Translations under genes and position numbers: made by a program
Origin: Prevotella sp.
GTDB lineage: Bacteria > Bacteroidota > Bacteroidia > Bacteroidales > Bacteroidaceae
Length of the DNA stretch: 37,078 bases
Direction of reading: 5' to 3'
Assembly: GCA_015060485.1 (NCBI GenBank)
Contig: SUYI01000036.1
Span: 1-37,078 of the forward strand
Notes under the pieces: generated by a model
Told to the model about the DNA's origin: nothing
Seen by the model: the letters and a program-made list of their open reading frames with translations, nothing else
Database searches by the model: none
Shown: piece by piece, positions 30,219 through 37,078 of the stretch
How the letters are laid out: every line of letters starts with the position of its first letter
Numbering within the stretch: position 1 is the first letter of the stretch

Positions 30219-31553
30219 ATGAAGTATTACAGCACTAATGGGCAGGCTCCCATTGCCGACCTGCAAAAAGCAGTAGTGAAAGGACTGGCGGAAGACCGCG
30301 GTCTGTATATGCCGGAAGAGATTTATAAGTTGCCGAAGGCTTTCTTCGGTGACATCAGTACGATGAAGTTCCAGGATATTGCCTACAACGTGGCCAGCAA
30401 CTTCTTCGGCGACGATGTGGACGGCGATGCCCTGCAGGATATCGTCTACGACACGCTGTCGTTCGACTGTCCTGTCGTAAAAGTCACGGATAATATCTAT
30501 GCTCTGGAACTGTTTCACGGCCCTACCCTCGCCTTTAAGGATGTCGGCGCACGGTTTATGGCGCGGTTGCTAAGATATTTTACTCAGAATACTCAGAGTA
30601 CTCAGAATAATCTGATTAACGTTCTCGTAGCCACCAGCGGCGACACGGGAAGTGCTGTTGCCAATGGTTTCCTGGGTGTCGAGGGCATTCATGTCTATGT
30701 GCTCTACCCGAAGGGCAAGGTCTCTCCTATTCAGGAGTGCCAGTTCACCACCCTTGGCAAGAACATCACGGCTATCGAGGTAGACGGCGTGTTCGACGAC
30801 TGCCAGGCACTGGTGAAGTCGGCATTTATGGACGAGGAGCTGAACCAGCACATGAAGCTGACTTCGGCCAACTCTATCAACGTGGCCCGTTTCCTGCCTC
30901 AGACTTTCTATTACTTTAATGCGTATGCCCGTATGAAGGCGCTTGGACTGGCCGACAACCTCGTCATGTGTGTGCCCAGCGGAAACTTCGGTAATATCTG
31001 CTCGGCCTTGTTCGGTCACGAGATGGGACTGCCCATCAAGCGCTTCATCGCTGCCAACAACGCGAATGATGTTTTCTATAATTATTTGCAGACTGGCAAG
31101 TACGAGCCTAAGGCCAGCATACAGACATTGGCCAATGCGATGGACGTGGGCGACCCCTCGAACTTTGCACGCATCCTGAACCTCTATTCACAGAATGGAG
31201 CGTTGACCCCTGAGGCTACGCACCACCGCATTACCAACCTGATTAGCGGTGCAACCTATAGCGACGAACAGATTAAGGAAACTATGCGTCAATGCTATAG
31301 CGAAACGAGCTATGTGCTTGATCCTCATGGCGCTTGCGGCTATCGTGCCTTACAAGAAAACCTCCAGCCTGGCGAGGTGGGCGTATTCTGCGAGACGGCT
31401 CATCCTGCTAAGTTCAAGGAGAAGGTCGACGACATCCTCGGTATCGACATCGAAATCCCAGCCCGCCTGCGTGCCTTCATGGAGGGAGAGAAGCAGAGCG
31501 TCGAGCTCTCCAAGGATTTTGCCGACTTCAAGGCCTATCTGATGAGACAATAG
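30219..31553 (+). CDS. thrC: Threonine synthase
   Basis: 444 residues, fold-type II pyridoxal-phosphate enzyme that converts O-phosphohomoserine to threonine. The N-terminus is typical (MKYYSTNGQAPIADLQKAVV, AEDRGLYMPE). The cofactor lysine is K107 in LAFKDVGARF, and the phosphate loop is VATSGDTGSAVANGF, then CVPSGNFGNICSALFG. An insertion of three 9-bp repeats (30582-30608) encodes TQNTQSTQN just before the core strand NVLVATSGD; it lies at a surface loop and keeps frame. It has its own promoter and is separated from thrA and the proposed kinase gene by several accessory genes. Confidence 0.96.
   Translation: MKYYSTNGQAPIADLQKAVVKGLAEDRGLYMPEEIYKLPKAFFGDISTMKFQDIAYNVASNFFGDDVDGDALQDIVYDTLSFDCPVVKVTDNIYALELFHGPTLAFKDVGARFMARLLRYFTQNTQSTQNNLINVLVATSGDTGSAVANGFLGVEGIHVYVLYPKGKVSPIQECQFTTLGKNITAIEVDGVFDDCQALVKSAFMDEELNQHMKLTSANSINVARFLPQTFYYFNAYARMKALGLADNLVMCVPSGNFGNICSALFGHEMGLPIKRFIAANNANDVFYNYLQTGKYEPKASIQTLANAMDVGDPSNFARILNLYSQNGALTPEATHHRITNLISGATYSDEQIKETMRQCYSETSYVLDPHGACGYRALQENLQPGEVGVFCETAHPAKFKEKVDDILGIDIEIPARLRAFMEGEKQSVELSKDFADFKAYLMRQ
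30582..30608 (+). repeat. 9-bp tandem repeat inside thrC
   Basis: ACTCAGAAT, ACTCAGAGT, ACTCAGAAT in direct tandem. In frame it adds TQNTQSTQN to a loop of threonine synthase. Confidence 0.85.
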
Positions 31554-31564
31554 CGAGTTTTCGC

Positions 31565-31605
31565 AAACGTTAACGTCATAAATTACGTAAAATTGATACG
31601 TTATT
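31565..31605. promoter_or_regulatory. Candidate operator: ACGT-rich motifs upstream of uxaB
   Basis: AAACGTTAACGTC is followed by TTACGTAAAATTGATACGTT. Similar words lie upstream of kdgK (11039-11061). They are ~30-70 bases upstream of the predicted start, a position typical of activator sites. Confidence 0.4.
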
Positions 31606-31619
31606 CGGAAAATATTCAC

Positions 31620-31627
31620 TATCTTTG
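31620..31627 (+). promoter_or_regulatory. -7 element of uxaB
   Basis: TATCTTTG is a perfect -7 element. There is no TTTG at the usual -33 distance (TACG at 31597-31600; TTGA at 31593-31596 is 23 bases away). The weak -33 element suggests dependence on an activator. Confidence 0.65.
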
Positions 31628-31668
31628 CACTCAGTTATAAAACAAACTATTTAAACAAGAATACAATT

Positions 31669-33111
31669 ATGTTGAAACCGTTAAACAAACACTTCGCTCC
31701 TAAGAGCGTGATGCCTGAAAAGGTGATTCAGTTTGGTGAGGGTAACTTCCTCCGCGCATTCGTTGATTGGATTATCTGGAACATGGACCAGAAGACCAAC
31801 TTCAACGGTAGTGTAGTCGTCGTACAGCCCATCGACAAGGGTATGGTAGAGTGGCTCAATGGTCAGGACTGCCTGTATCACGTCAATCTGCAGGGCCGCG
31901 AGAACGGCAAGCCCGTCAACACACTCGAGCGTATCGACGTCATCAGCCGCGCGCTGAACCCCTACTCTCAGAACGATGCCTTCATGGCGCTGGCCGACCA
32001 GCCTGAAATTCGCTTCGTCATCTCGAACACCACCGAGGCCGGTATTGCCTTCGACCCCGCTTGTAAACTGGAGGACAAACCCGCCAGCAGCTATCCCGGT
32101 AAGCTCGTTCAACTGCTATATCGCCGCTACCAGACTTTCAACGGTGACCCCACGAAGGGACTCATCATCTTCCCCTGCGAACTCATCTTCCTCAACGGCC
32201 ACGTGCTGAAGGATTGCATCAATAAGTACATCGAGCTGTGGCAGTTGCCCGCAGACTTCAAGAAGTGGTTCGACGAGTGCTGCGGCGTTTACGCTACCCT
32301 CGTAGACCGTATCGTTCCGGGCTTCCCCCGCAAGGAGATTGCCGAGATTCAGGAGAAGGTCGGCTATCGCGACAACCTCGTCGTACAGGCCGAGAACTTC
32401 CACCTCTGGGTCATCGAGGCTCCGAAGGAGATTGCTGCTGAGTTCCCCGCCGACAAGGCTGGCCTGCACGTGCTGTTTGTTCCCTCTGAGGAGCCCTACC
32501 ACAAGCGTAAGGTGACCCTGCTGAACGGCCCGCACACCGTGCTGTCGCCCGTGGCATTCCTGAGCGGTGTCAACATCGTTCGCGACGCCTGCAACCACGA
32601 GGTAATCGGTAAATACATCCACAAGGTACAGTTCGAAGAGCTGATGCAGACGCTCGACCTGCCGATGGACGAGCTGGAGAAGTTTGCCGGCGACGTGCTC
32701 GAGCGCTTCGACAACCCATTCGTAGACCACCAGGTTACCTCGATCATGCTCAACTCATTCCCCAAGTTCCAGGCTCGCGACCTGCCCGGCGTGAAGACTT
32801 ACTTGGAGCGCAAGGGCGAGCTGCCTAAGGGCCTCGTATTCGGTCTGGCTGCCATCATCACCTACTACAAGGGCGGCAAGCGTGCCGACGGCGTGGAGAT
32901 CATCCCCAACGACGACGAGAAGATCATGGGACTGCTGAAGGAGCTCTGGGCTACCGGCGACACGCAGAAGGTGACCGACGGCGTACTCGGTGCAGAGTTC
33001 ATCTGGGCTGAGGACCTCAACAAGGTTGCTGGTCTGAATGCTATGGTGAAGATGTTCCTCGACCTCATTCAGGACAAGGGCATGCTCGAAGCAGTGAAGA
33101 CTATTCTGTAA
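31669..33111 (+). CDS. uxaB: Tagaturonate reductase (altronate oxidoreductase)
   Basis: 480 residues of the mannitol dehydrogenase / UxaB family. The N-terminal NAD-binding region has VIQFGEGNFLRAFVDWI (~20-36), and later ISNTTEAGIAFD (~125) and VTLLNGPHTVLSPVAFLSG (~285) belong to the catalytic half. It reduces D-tagaturonate to D-altronate with NADH in galacturonate catabolism, upstream of kdgK and eda. Its usual partners uxaA and uxaC are not in the window. A terminator at 33137-33170 follows. Confidence 0.93.
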   Translation: MLKPLNKHFAPKSVMPEKVIQFGEGNFLRAFVDWIIWNMDQKTNFNGSVVVVQPIDKGMVEWLNGQDCLYHVNLQGRENGKPVNTLERIDVISRALNPYSQNDAFMALADQPEIRFVISNTTEAGIAFDPACKLEDKPASSYPGKLVQLLYRRYQTFNGDPTKGLIIFPCELIFLNGHVLKDCINKYIELWQLPADFKKWFDECCGVYATLVDRIVPGFPRKEIAEIQEKVGYRDNLVVQAENFHLWVIEAPKEIAAEFPADKAGLHVLFVPSEEPYHKRKVTLLNGPHTVLSPVAFLSGVNIVRDACNHEVIGKYIHKVQFEELMQTLDLPMDELEKFAGDVLERFDNPFVDHQVTSIMLNSFPKFQARDLPGVKTYLERKGELPKGLVFGLAAIITYYKGGKRADGVEIIPNDDEKIMGLLKELWATGDTQKVTDGVLGAEFIWAEDLNKVAGLNAMVKMFLDLIQDKGMLEAVKTIL

Positions 33112-33136
33112 TATCACACGAATAAATCCCAAGAAA

Positions 33137-33170
33137 GTGAGCTGACTATTTGGTCGGCTCGCTTTTTTTC
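33137..33170 (+). terminator. Intrinsic terminator of uxaB
   Basis: A stem of ten pairs including wobbles (33137-33146 with 33153-33162; core GAGCTGAC/GTCGGCTC) with a 6-base loop, then seven T (33163-33169). The uvrA promoter -33 element lies in its loop. Confidence 0.85.
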
Positions 33171-33180
33171 ATTAATTTTG
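33149..33180 (+). promoter_or_regulatory. Promoter of uvrA, overlapping the uxaB terminator
   Basis: TTTG (33149-33152), a 20-base spacer, then TAATTTTG (33173-33180), both consensus. The predicted start near 33187 excludes the ATG at 33150 and supports ATG 33204. Confidence 0.78.
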
Positions 33181-33203
33181 CAACCCAAATACAAGGTACG
33201 CAC

Positions 33204-36008
33204 ATGAGTGACTACATCGAGATTAAAGGAGCCAGGGTCAACAACCTGAAGAACGTCAACGTCAAAATACCACGCAACCAGCTGGTAGCCGTTACTGGTG
33301 TTTCCGGCTCGGGCAAGTCGTCGTTGGCTTTCGACACGCTCTATGCCGAGGGCCAGCGCCGCTACGTCGAGAGCCTTTCGTCATACGCCCGCCAGTTTCT
33401 GGGTCGTATGAACAAGCCCGAGTGCGACTACATTCGCGGCATTCCGCCTGCCATCGCCATCGAACAGAAAGTCATTTCGCGTAATCCCCGTAGCACTGTG
33501 GGAACCACAACCGAGATCTACGAGTACCTGCGCCTGCTTTTCGCACGCATCGGCCACACCTATTCGCCCGTCAGCGGACAAGAGGTGAAGAAACACTCCA
33601 CCGAGGACATCATCCAGTGTGTGCAGCAGTTCCAGCCCGGCACCAAGTTCGTCGTCATGGCACCCATCCTTCCCGTCGAGGGACGCACCTTGGAACGCCA
33701 ACTGCAGATGTTCATCCAGAACGGGTATGTCCGCATGGCCATCGACAGCAACATCGTCCGCATCGACGACTGGCTCGCCACTGTGTCCGACAGTTCTGCT
33801 GCCGGAGCATCGAACCTCTATCTCGTCATCGACCGCCTGTCCGTCGACGACAGCAAAGACTCCATATCGCGTCTTATTGACTCCGCCGAGACGGCATTCT
33901 ACGAAGGTCATGGCGAGCTGCGCCTCATGGTCAGTCCGTCGGGACTCACCTACGACTTCTCGCAGCGTTTTGAGGCCGACGGTATGACGTTCGAAGAGCC
34001 CAGCGACCAGATGTTCTCGTTCAACTCCCCCGCTGGCGCCTGTCCCGAGTGTCAAGGGTTCGGCAAGATTATCGGCATCGACGAACATTTGGTCATTCCC
34101 AACACCACGCTGTCCGTCTACGATGGCTGTGTGCAGCCCTGGCACGGCGAGAAGATGAAGATGTGGAAAGAGGAATTCTGCCGTCGGGCCTCTCACGATG
34201 ACTTTCCCATCTTTGAGCCTTATTATAACCTGACACAAAAGCAGAAAGATATGCTGTGGCACGGCCTGCCATCTGATAAGCATCGCGACAAGACCGACCG
34301 CGTGTCCATCGACAACTTCTTCGATATGCTGCGCGAGAATCAATACAAGATTCAGTATCGCGTCATGCTGGCCCGTTATCGCGGCAAGACCACCTGTCCC
34401 AAATGTCATGGCACACGACTGAAACCCGAGGCCGAATACGTCAAGATTGGGGGACGCAGTATCACCGATCTGGTCGAGCTACCCATCATACGCCTGAAAC
34501 AATGGTTCGACCAGCTGGAGCTGACAGAACAGGAACAGCAAATTGGCCGCCGACTGCTTACCGAGATTAATTCGCGCCTGCAGTTCCTGCTCGATGTCGG
34601 ACTGGGCTATCTGACACTCAACCGCATGTCGAACACGCTCTCTGGCGGCGAGAGTCAGCGCATCAACCTCACCACCTCGCTGGGCTCTTCGCTCGTAGGC
34701 TCGCTGTATATTCTCGACGAGCCCAGCATCGGACTGCATTCACGCGACACAGACCGACTCATCCACGTACTGAAACAGCTGCGCGACCTGGGCAACACCG
34801 TCGTCATCGTCGAGCACGATGAGGAAATCATGCGCGCTGCCGACTATCTCATCGACGTAGGCCCCGATGCCGGCCGCCTCGGAGGCGAAATCATGTATGC
34901 CGGACCTGTCCCTGTGCCCGACGGTTCTGCCGTCGGGAAAAGCTACACGTTGAAATACCTTTCCCACCAGGACCACATTCCCGTGCCCAACAGCCGGCGG
35001 CCATGGAACAACAAGATTACCATCCGCGGAGCCCGCATGAACAACCTGCAGGGCATCGACGTCGACTTCCCGCTCAACGTCATGACCGTCGTCACCGGTG
35101 TCAGCGGCTCAGGCAAGTCGTCGCTCGTCAAGGGCATCCTCTACCCTGCCCTCAAGCGCCATCTGGGCGATGTCTGCGACGCACCGGGCGAATACATGGG
35201 ACTTGACGGCGACTACTTATCTGTCAAACACGTCGAATTCGTCGACCAGAACCCCATCGGCAAGTCCACCCGCTCGAATCCCGCCACCTATGTTAAGGCC
35301 TACGATGCCATACGCGACCTCTATGCCAACCAGCCTCTGGCCAAGCAGATGCACTTCACGCCGCAGTATTTCTCGTTCAATGCCGACGGCGGACGCTGCG
35401 ACGAGTGTAAGGGGGCCGGCGTCATCACCGTCGAGATGCAGTTCATGGCCGACCTCGTCCTCGAATGCGAAGCCTGTCACGGCCACCGCTTCAAACACGA
35501 CATCCTCGACGTTCGCTTCCAAGGCAAGAACATCGACGACGTGCTCAACATGACAATCGACGAGGCCATCCAGTTCTTTGGCGAATACCAAGAGACCACC
35601 ATCGTCAACCGTCTGCAACCCCTTGCCGACGTCGGACTGGGCTATATCAAGCTCGGCCAGAACTCCAGCACACTCTCCGGCGGTGAGAACCAGCGTGTCA
35701 AACTGGCCTACTTCATCGGACAGGAAAAGCAGGAGCCCACCCTCTTCATATTCGACGAACCCACCACCGGACTGCATTTCCACGACATCCAGCGACTACT
35801 CCGCGCCTTCGACGCACTCATCGAGCGCGGACACACCATCCTCATCATCGAGCACAACCTGGAAATCATCAAGTGTGCCGACCACATCATCGACATCGGA
35901 CCCGATGGTGGCGACCGCGGCGGACAGCTCGTAGCCTGCGGAACACCTGAACAAATTGCTGCTTGTGAGCAAAGCATCACCGGAAAATACTTAAAAGAAA
36001 AGCTATAA
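33204..36008 (+). CDS. uvrA: Excinuclease ABC subunit A
   Basis: 934 residues from ATG 33204 ([20 protein letters not shown]). Two ABC ATPase modules are complete: Walker [14 protein letters not shown] (~32) and [13 protein letters not shown] (~632), signatures LSGGESQR (~479) and LSGGENQR (~824), each followed by a Walker B ([16 protein letters not shown]). Zinc-binding Cys pairs occur at CPECQG and CPKCHG, and at CDECKG and CEACHG (~732-760). It recognises DNA damage and loads UvrB in nucleotide excision repair. It is monocistronic. Confidence 0.98.
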   Translation: MSDYIEIKGARVNNLKNVNVKIPRNQLVAVTGVSGSGKSSLAFDTLYAEGQRRYVESLSSYARQFLGRMNKPECDYIRGIPPAIAIEQKVISRNPRSTVGTTTEIYEYLRLLFARIGHTYSPVSGQEVKKHSTEDIIQCVQQFQPGTKFVVMAPILPVEGRTLERQLQMFIQNGYVRMAIDSNIVRIDDWLATVSDSSAAGASNLYLVIDRLSVDDSKDSISRLIDSAETAFYEGHGELRLMVSPSGLTYDFSQRFEADGMTFEEPSDQMFSFNSPAGACPECQGFGKIIGIDEHLVIPNTTLSVYDGCVQPWHGEKMKMWKEEFCRRASHDDFPIFEPYYNLTQKQKDMLWHGLPSDKHRDKTDRVSIDNFFDMLRENQYKIQYRVMLARYRGKTTCPKCHGTRLKPEAEYVKIGGRSITDLVELPIIRLKQWFDQLELTEQEQQIGRRLLTEINSRLQFLLDVGLGYLTLNRMSNTLSGGESQRINLTTSLGSSLVGSLYILDEPSIGLHSRDTDRLIHVLKQLRDLGNTVVIVEHDEEIMRAADYLIDVGPDAGRLGGEIMYAGPVPVPDGSAVGKSYTLKYLSHQDHIPVPNSRRPWNNKITIRGARMNNLQGIDVDFPLNVMTVVTGVSGSGKSSLVKGILYPALKRHLGDVCDAPGEYMGLDGDYLSVKHVEFVDQNPIGKSTRSNPATYVKAYDAIRDLYANQPLAKQMHFTPQYFSFNADGGRCDECKGAGVITVEMQFMADLVLECEACHGHRFKHDILDVRFQGKNIDDVLNMTIDEAIQFFGEYQETTIVNRLQPLADVGLGYIKLGQNSSTLSGGENQRVKLAYFIGQEKQEPTLFIFDEPTTGLHFHDIQRLLRAFDALIERGHTILIIEHNLEIIKCADHIIDIGPDGGDRGGQLVACGTPEQIAACEQSITGKYLKEKL

Positions 36009-36033
36009 TCCCTGCAGAACGTTAACAAATCAT

Positions 36034-36061
36034 AAAGTTCAAAGTTCAAAGTTCAAAGTTC
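36034..36061. repeat. AAAGTTC tandem repeat, four perfect copies
   Basis: Four exact 7-bp units lie between uvrA and the tRNA cluster. The third and fourth supply the likely -33 element (TTCA, 36052-36055) of the tRNA promoter. Confidence 0.9.
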
Positions 36062-36082
36062 GAAGAATATTGATTACCTTTG
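36052..36082 (+). promoter_or_regulatory. Promoter of the tRNA-Thr and tRNA-Gly genes
   Basis: TACCTTTG (36075-36082) is a perfect -7 element; TTCA, 19 bases upstream inside the tandem repeat, is the likely -33. The start would be near 36089, 34 bases before tRNA-Thr. Confidence 0.65.
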
Positions 36083-36122
36083 CATCCGCTTTCAGAAAAG
36101 CAAACGAGATCTTTGAAAGGTT

Positions 36123-36195
<73 letters not shown>

Positions 36196-36245
36196 CACTT
36201 TCCTCGGGAGTCAGAATCACACATTCTGGCTCCTTTTTCATTCCG

Positions 36246-36318
36246 GCGGATTTAGCTCAGTTGGTAGAGCATTGGCTTCCCAAGCCGAGGGTCGCGGGTT
36301 CGAGTCCCGTAATCCGCT
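36246..36318 (+). tRNA. tRNA-Gly (anticodon CCC)
   Basis: 73 nt. The acceptor stem GCGGATT pairs with AATCCGC. The anticodon loop is TTCCCAA, reading GGG. The T arm has GGTTCGAGTCC. CCA is not encoded. Confidence 0.95.
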
Positions 36319-36368
36319 CACCCCAAAATGAGAAAAATGAGGAAAAAGTGAAAAAAACAGCTCAAAAA

Positions 36369-36400
36369 TTTGCAGGGTTCAAAAATTAGTCGTACCTTTG
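36369..36400 (+). promoter_or_regulatory. Promoter of the tRNA-Ser and tRNA-Glu genes
   Basis: TTTG (36369-36372), a 20-base spacer, then TACCTTTG (36393-36400): a perfect consensus between tRNA-Gly and tRNA-Ser, so the cluster has two transcription units. Confidence 0.75.
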
Positions 36401-36451
36401 CACCCGCAATCAAGGAGATAACCCCACGGTTTCGAACTCCAGAGTCCTTTT

Positions 36452-36538
36452 GGAAGGATGGGTGAGTGGCTGAAACCAGCAGTTTGCTAAACTGCCGTAC
36501 GGGTTCCCGTACCGGGGGTTCGAATCCCCCTCCTTCCG
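36452..36538 (+). tRNA. tRNA-Ser (anticodon GCT)
   Basis: 87 nt, class II. The acceptor stem GGAAGGA pairs with TCCTTCC. The anticodon loop is TTGCTAA (reads AGC/AGT), and the long variable arm (CGTACGGGTTCCCGTACC) is typical of serine tRNAs. CCA is not encoded in full. Confidence 0.96.
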
Positions 36539-36573
36539 CACCGAGGGGCGTCTCTGCGAAAGCACCTAACGTT

Positions 36574-36645
36574 GGTCGATTCATCTAATGGTTAGGATAC
36601 AAGATTCTCAATCTTGGCATAGGGGTTCGATTCCCCTATCGACTA
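36574..36645 (+). tRNA. tRNA-Glu (anticodon CTC)
   Basis: 72 nt. The acceptor stem GGTCGAT pairs with ATCGACT (a terminal G-T pair). The anticodon loop TTCTCAA reads GAG, and the T arm has GGTTCGATTCC. CCA is not encoded. It is followed by a terminator at 36661-36700. Confidence 0.94.
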
Positions 36646-36660
36646 CGAAGAAACATTCAA

Positions 36661-36700
36661 AATCCTCTATAAATCAGTGATTTGCAGAGGATTTTTCTTT
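36661..36700 (+). terminator. Intrinsic terminator after the tRNA cluster
   Basis: AATCCTCT (36661-36668) pairs with AGAGGATT (36686-36693), with a small inner AAATC/GATTT stem, then TTTCTTTTC. Confidence 0.85.
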
Positions 36701-36733
36701 TCAAGGGCGTTAATTAGGTGTTAATCTTAACCA

Positions 36734-36795
36734 AGAATAAGAAAAGCGACCAACTGTTAATCTTTTCTTCTTTTTCTCTTGTTTGTTCTTATTCT
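36734..36795. repeat. 10-bp inverted repeat upstream of the last gene
   Basis: AGAATAAGAA (36734-36743) and TTCTTATTCT (36786-36795) are exact complements 42 bases apart. GTTAATCTT occurs twice nearby (36719 and 36756). It may be a regulator site for the following gene. Confidence 0.5.
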
Positions 36796-36816
36796 ACTAT
36801 AATTTGAGTACCTTTG
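36782..36816 (+). promoter_or_regulatory. Promoter of the last small gene
   Basis: TTTG (36782-36785), a 23-base spacer, then TACCTTTG (36809-36816). The spacer is at the long end. The start would be near 36823. Confidence 0.65.
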
Positions 36817-36845
36817 CACTCTAAAAAGATTAAATACAGGATAAG

Positions 36846-37043
36846 ATGGAAACGCAGAATTGCTGGGAACCAGTCATAAATGAAAAGGAGAATATCATCA
36901 AGACTTTTGTAAAAGAAGCACTTGATAGTCTTGAAGAACGTCTGATACGGACTGCCGAGGGTGCATCTGACGAGTATATGGTGAAATTGGAAGAGGACGA
37001 ATATGGGGTCAGCCGATTTTTCCGGTGCATTTGTCTAAATTAG
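36846..37043 (+). CDS. Small hypothetical protein, 65 aa
   Basis: 65 residues, starting METQNCWEPVINEKENIIKT and ending FFRCICLN. The middle is helical and acidic (FVKEALDSLEERLIRTAEG). No signal peptide, membrane segment or known family is visible. It has a consensus promoter 30 bases upstream, which supports it being a real gene. No gene is seen in the last 35 bases of the window. Confidence 0.6.
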   Translation: METQNCWEPVINEKENIIKTFVKEALDSLEERLIRTAEGASDEYMVKLEEDEYGVSRFFRCICLN

Positions 37044-37078
37044 GCAAATAGTTTTTGTAGTCTAAATATGAAGAATGC

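Overview
The window is chromosomal DNA of a Bacteroidota bacterium, most likely Bacteroidales and Prevotella-like. Three things point there. Promoters fit the phylum-specific sigma consensus TTTG-N19-23-TAnnTTTG again and again. Start codons lack clear Shine-Dalgarno sequences. Family content is characteristic: HU-HIG DNA-binding proteins, a BT4734/VirE-type primase, a DUF5112/DUF5113-like sensor kinase, and thrA followed by a phosphoglycerate-mutase-like proposed homoserine kinase. Species cannot be fixed from sequence reading alone.

Layout. 1-3946 is an accessory island on the minus strand. It holds an HU-HIG protein with an Ig-like tail (cut by the window edge), a VirE-type helicase, a separate VirE_N primase and an unknown 134-aa protein. 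It also carries large palindromes (921-963, 1002-1131) and an orphan plus-strand promoter and terminator that delimit a candidate ~120-nt small RNA (3421-3541). 4317-10946 holds greA and, convergent to it, a minus-strand operon kdgK - DUF4177 microprotein - eda - giant histidine kinase - response regulator - AbgT-like membrane protein. This couples 2-keto-3-deoxygluconate metabolism to a two-component system. 11121-17583 (plus) carries a RelA-type synthetase with a degenerate hydrolase site, a GH51 arabinofuranosidase, transketolase and rpiB. 17661-19003 (minus) is infC-rpmI-rplT. 19227-22553 is a tandem pair of acyl-CoA ligase-like genes. 22709-31553 holds the threonine genes (thrA, proposed homoserine kinase, thrC). 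These are interrupted by a Crp/Fnr regulator, a GNAT, a small secreted protein, a CPBP protease, a repeat-rich gap and an HU-HIG protein with a winged-helix tail. 31669-36008 holds uxaB and uvrA. 36123-36645 is a four-tRNA cluster (Thr, Gly, Ser, Glu), followed by a small unknown gene.

How the genes work together. kdgK, eda and uxaB are steps of hexuronate (pectin) catabolism, and GH51, tkt and rpiB handle arabinose and pentose phosphates; together they suggest plant-polysaccharide use. kdgK and uxaB share ACGT-rich upstream motifs and may be co-regulated. thrA, the proposed kinase and thrC supply threonine.

The most unusual signals are four. The first is the candidate small RNA beside the primase locus. 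The second is the HU-HIG/primase/palindrome island. The third is the histidine kinase, which places a candidate phosphoacceptor histidine after its ATPase domain. The fourth is a set of unrelated short tandem repeats (7-22 bp units) scattered between genes and, in frame, inside the kinase (twice) and thrC (once).
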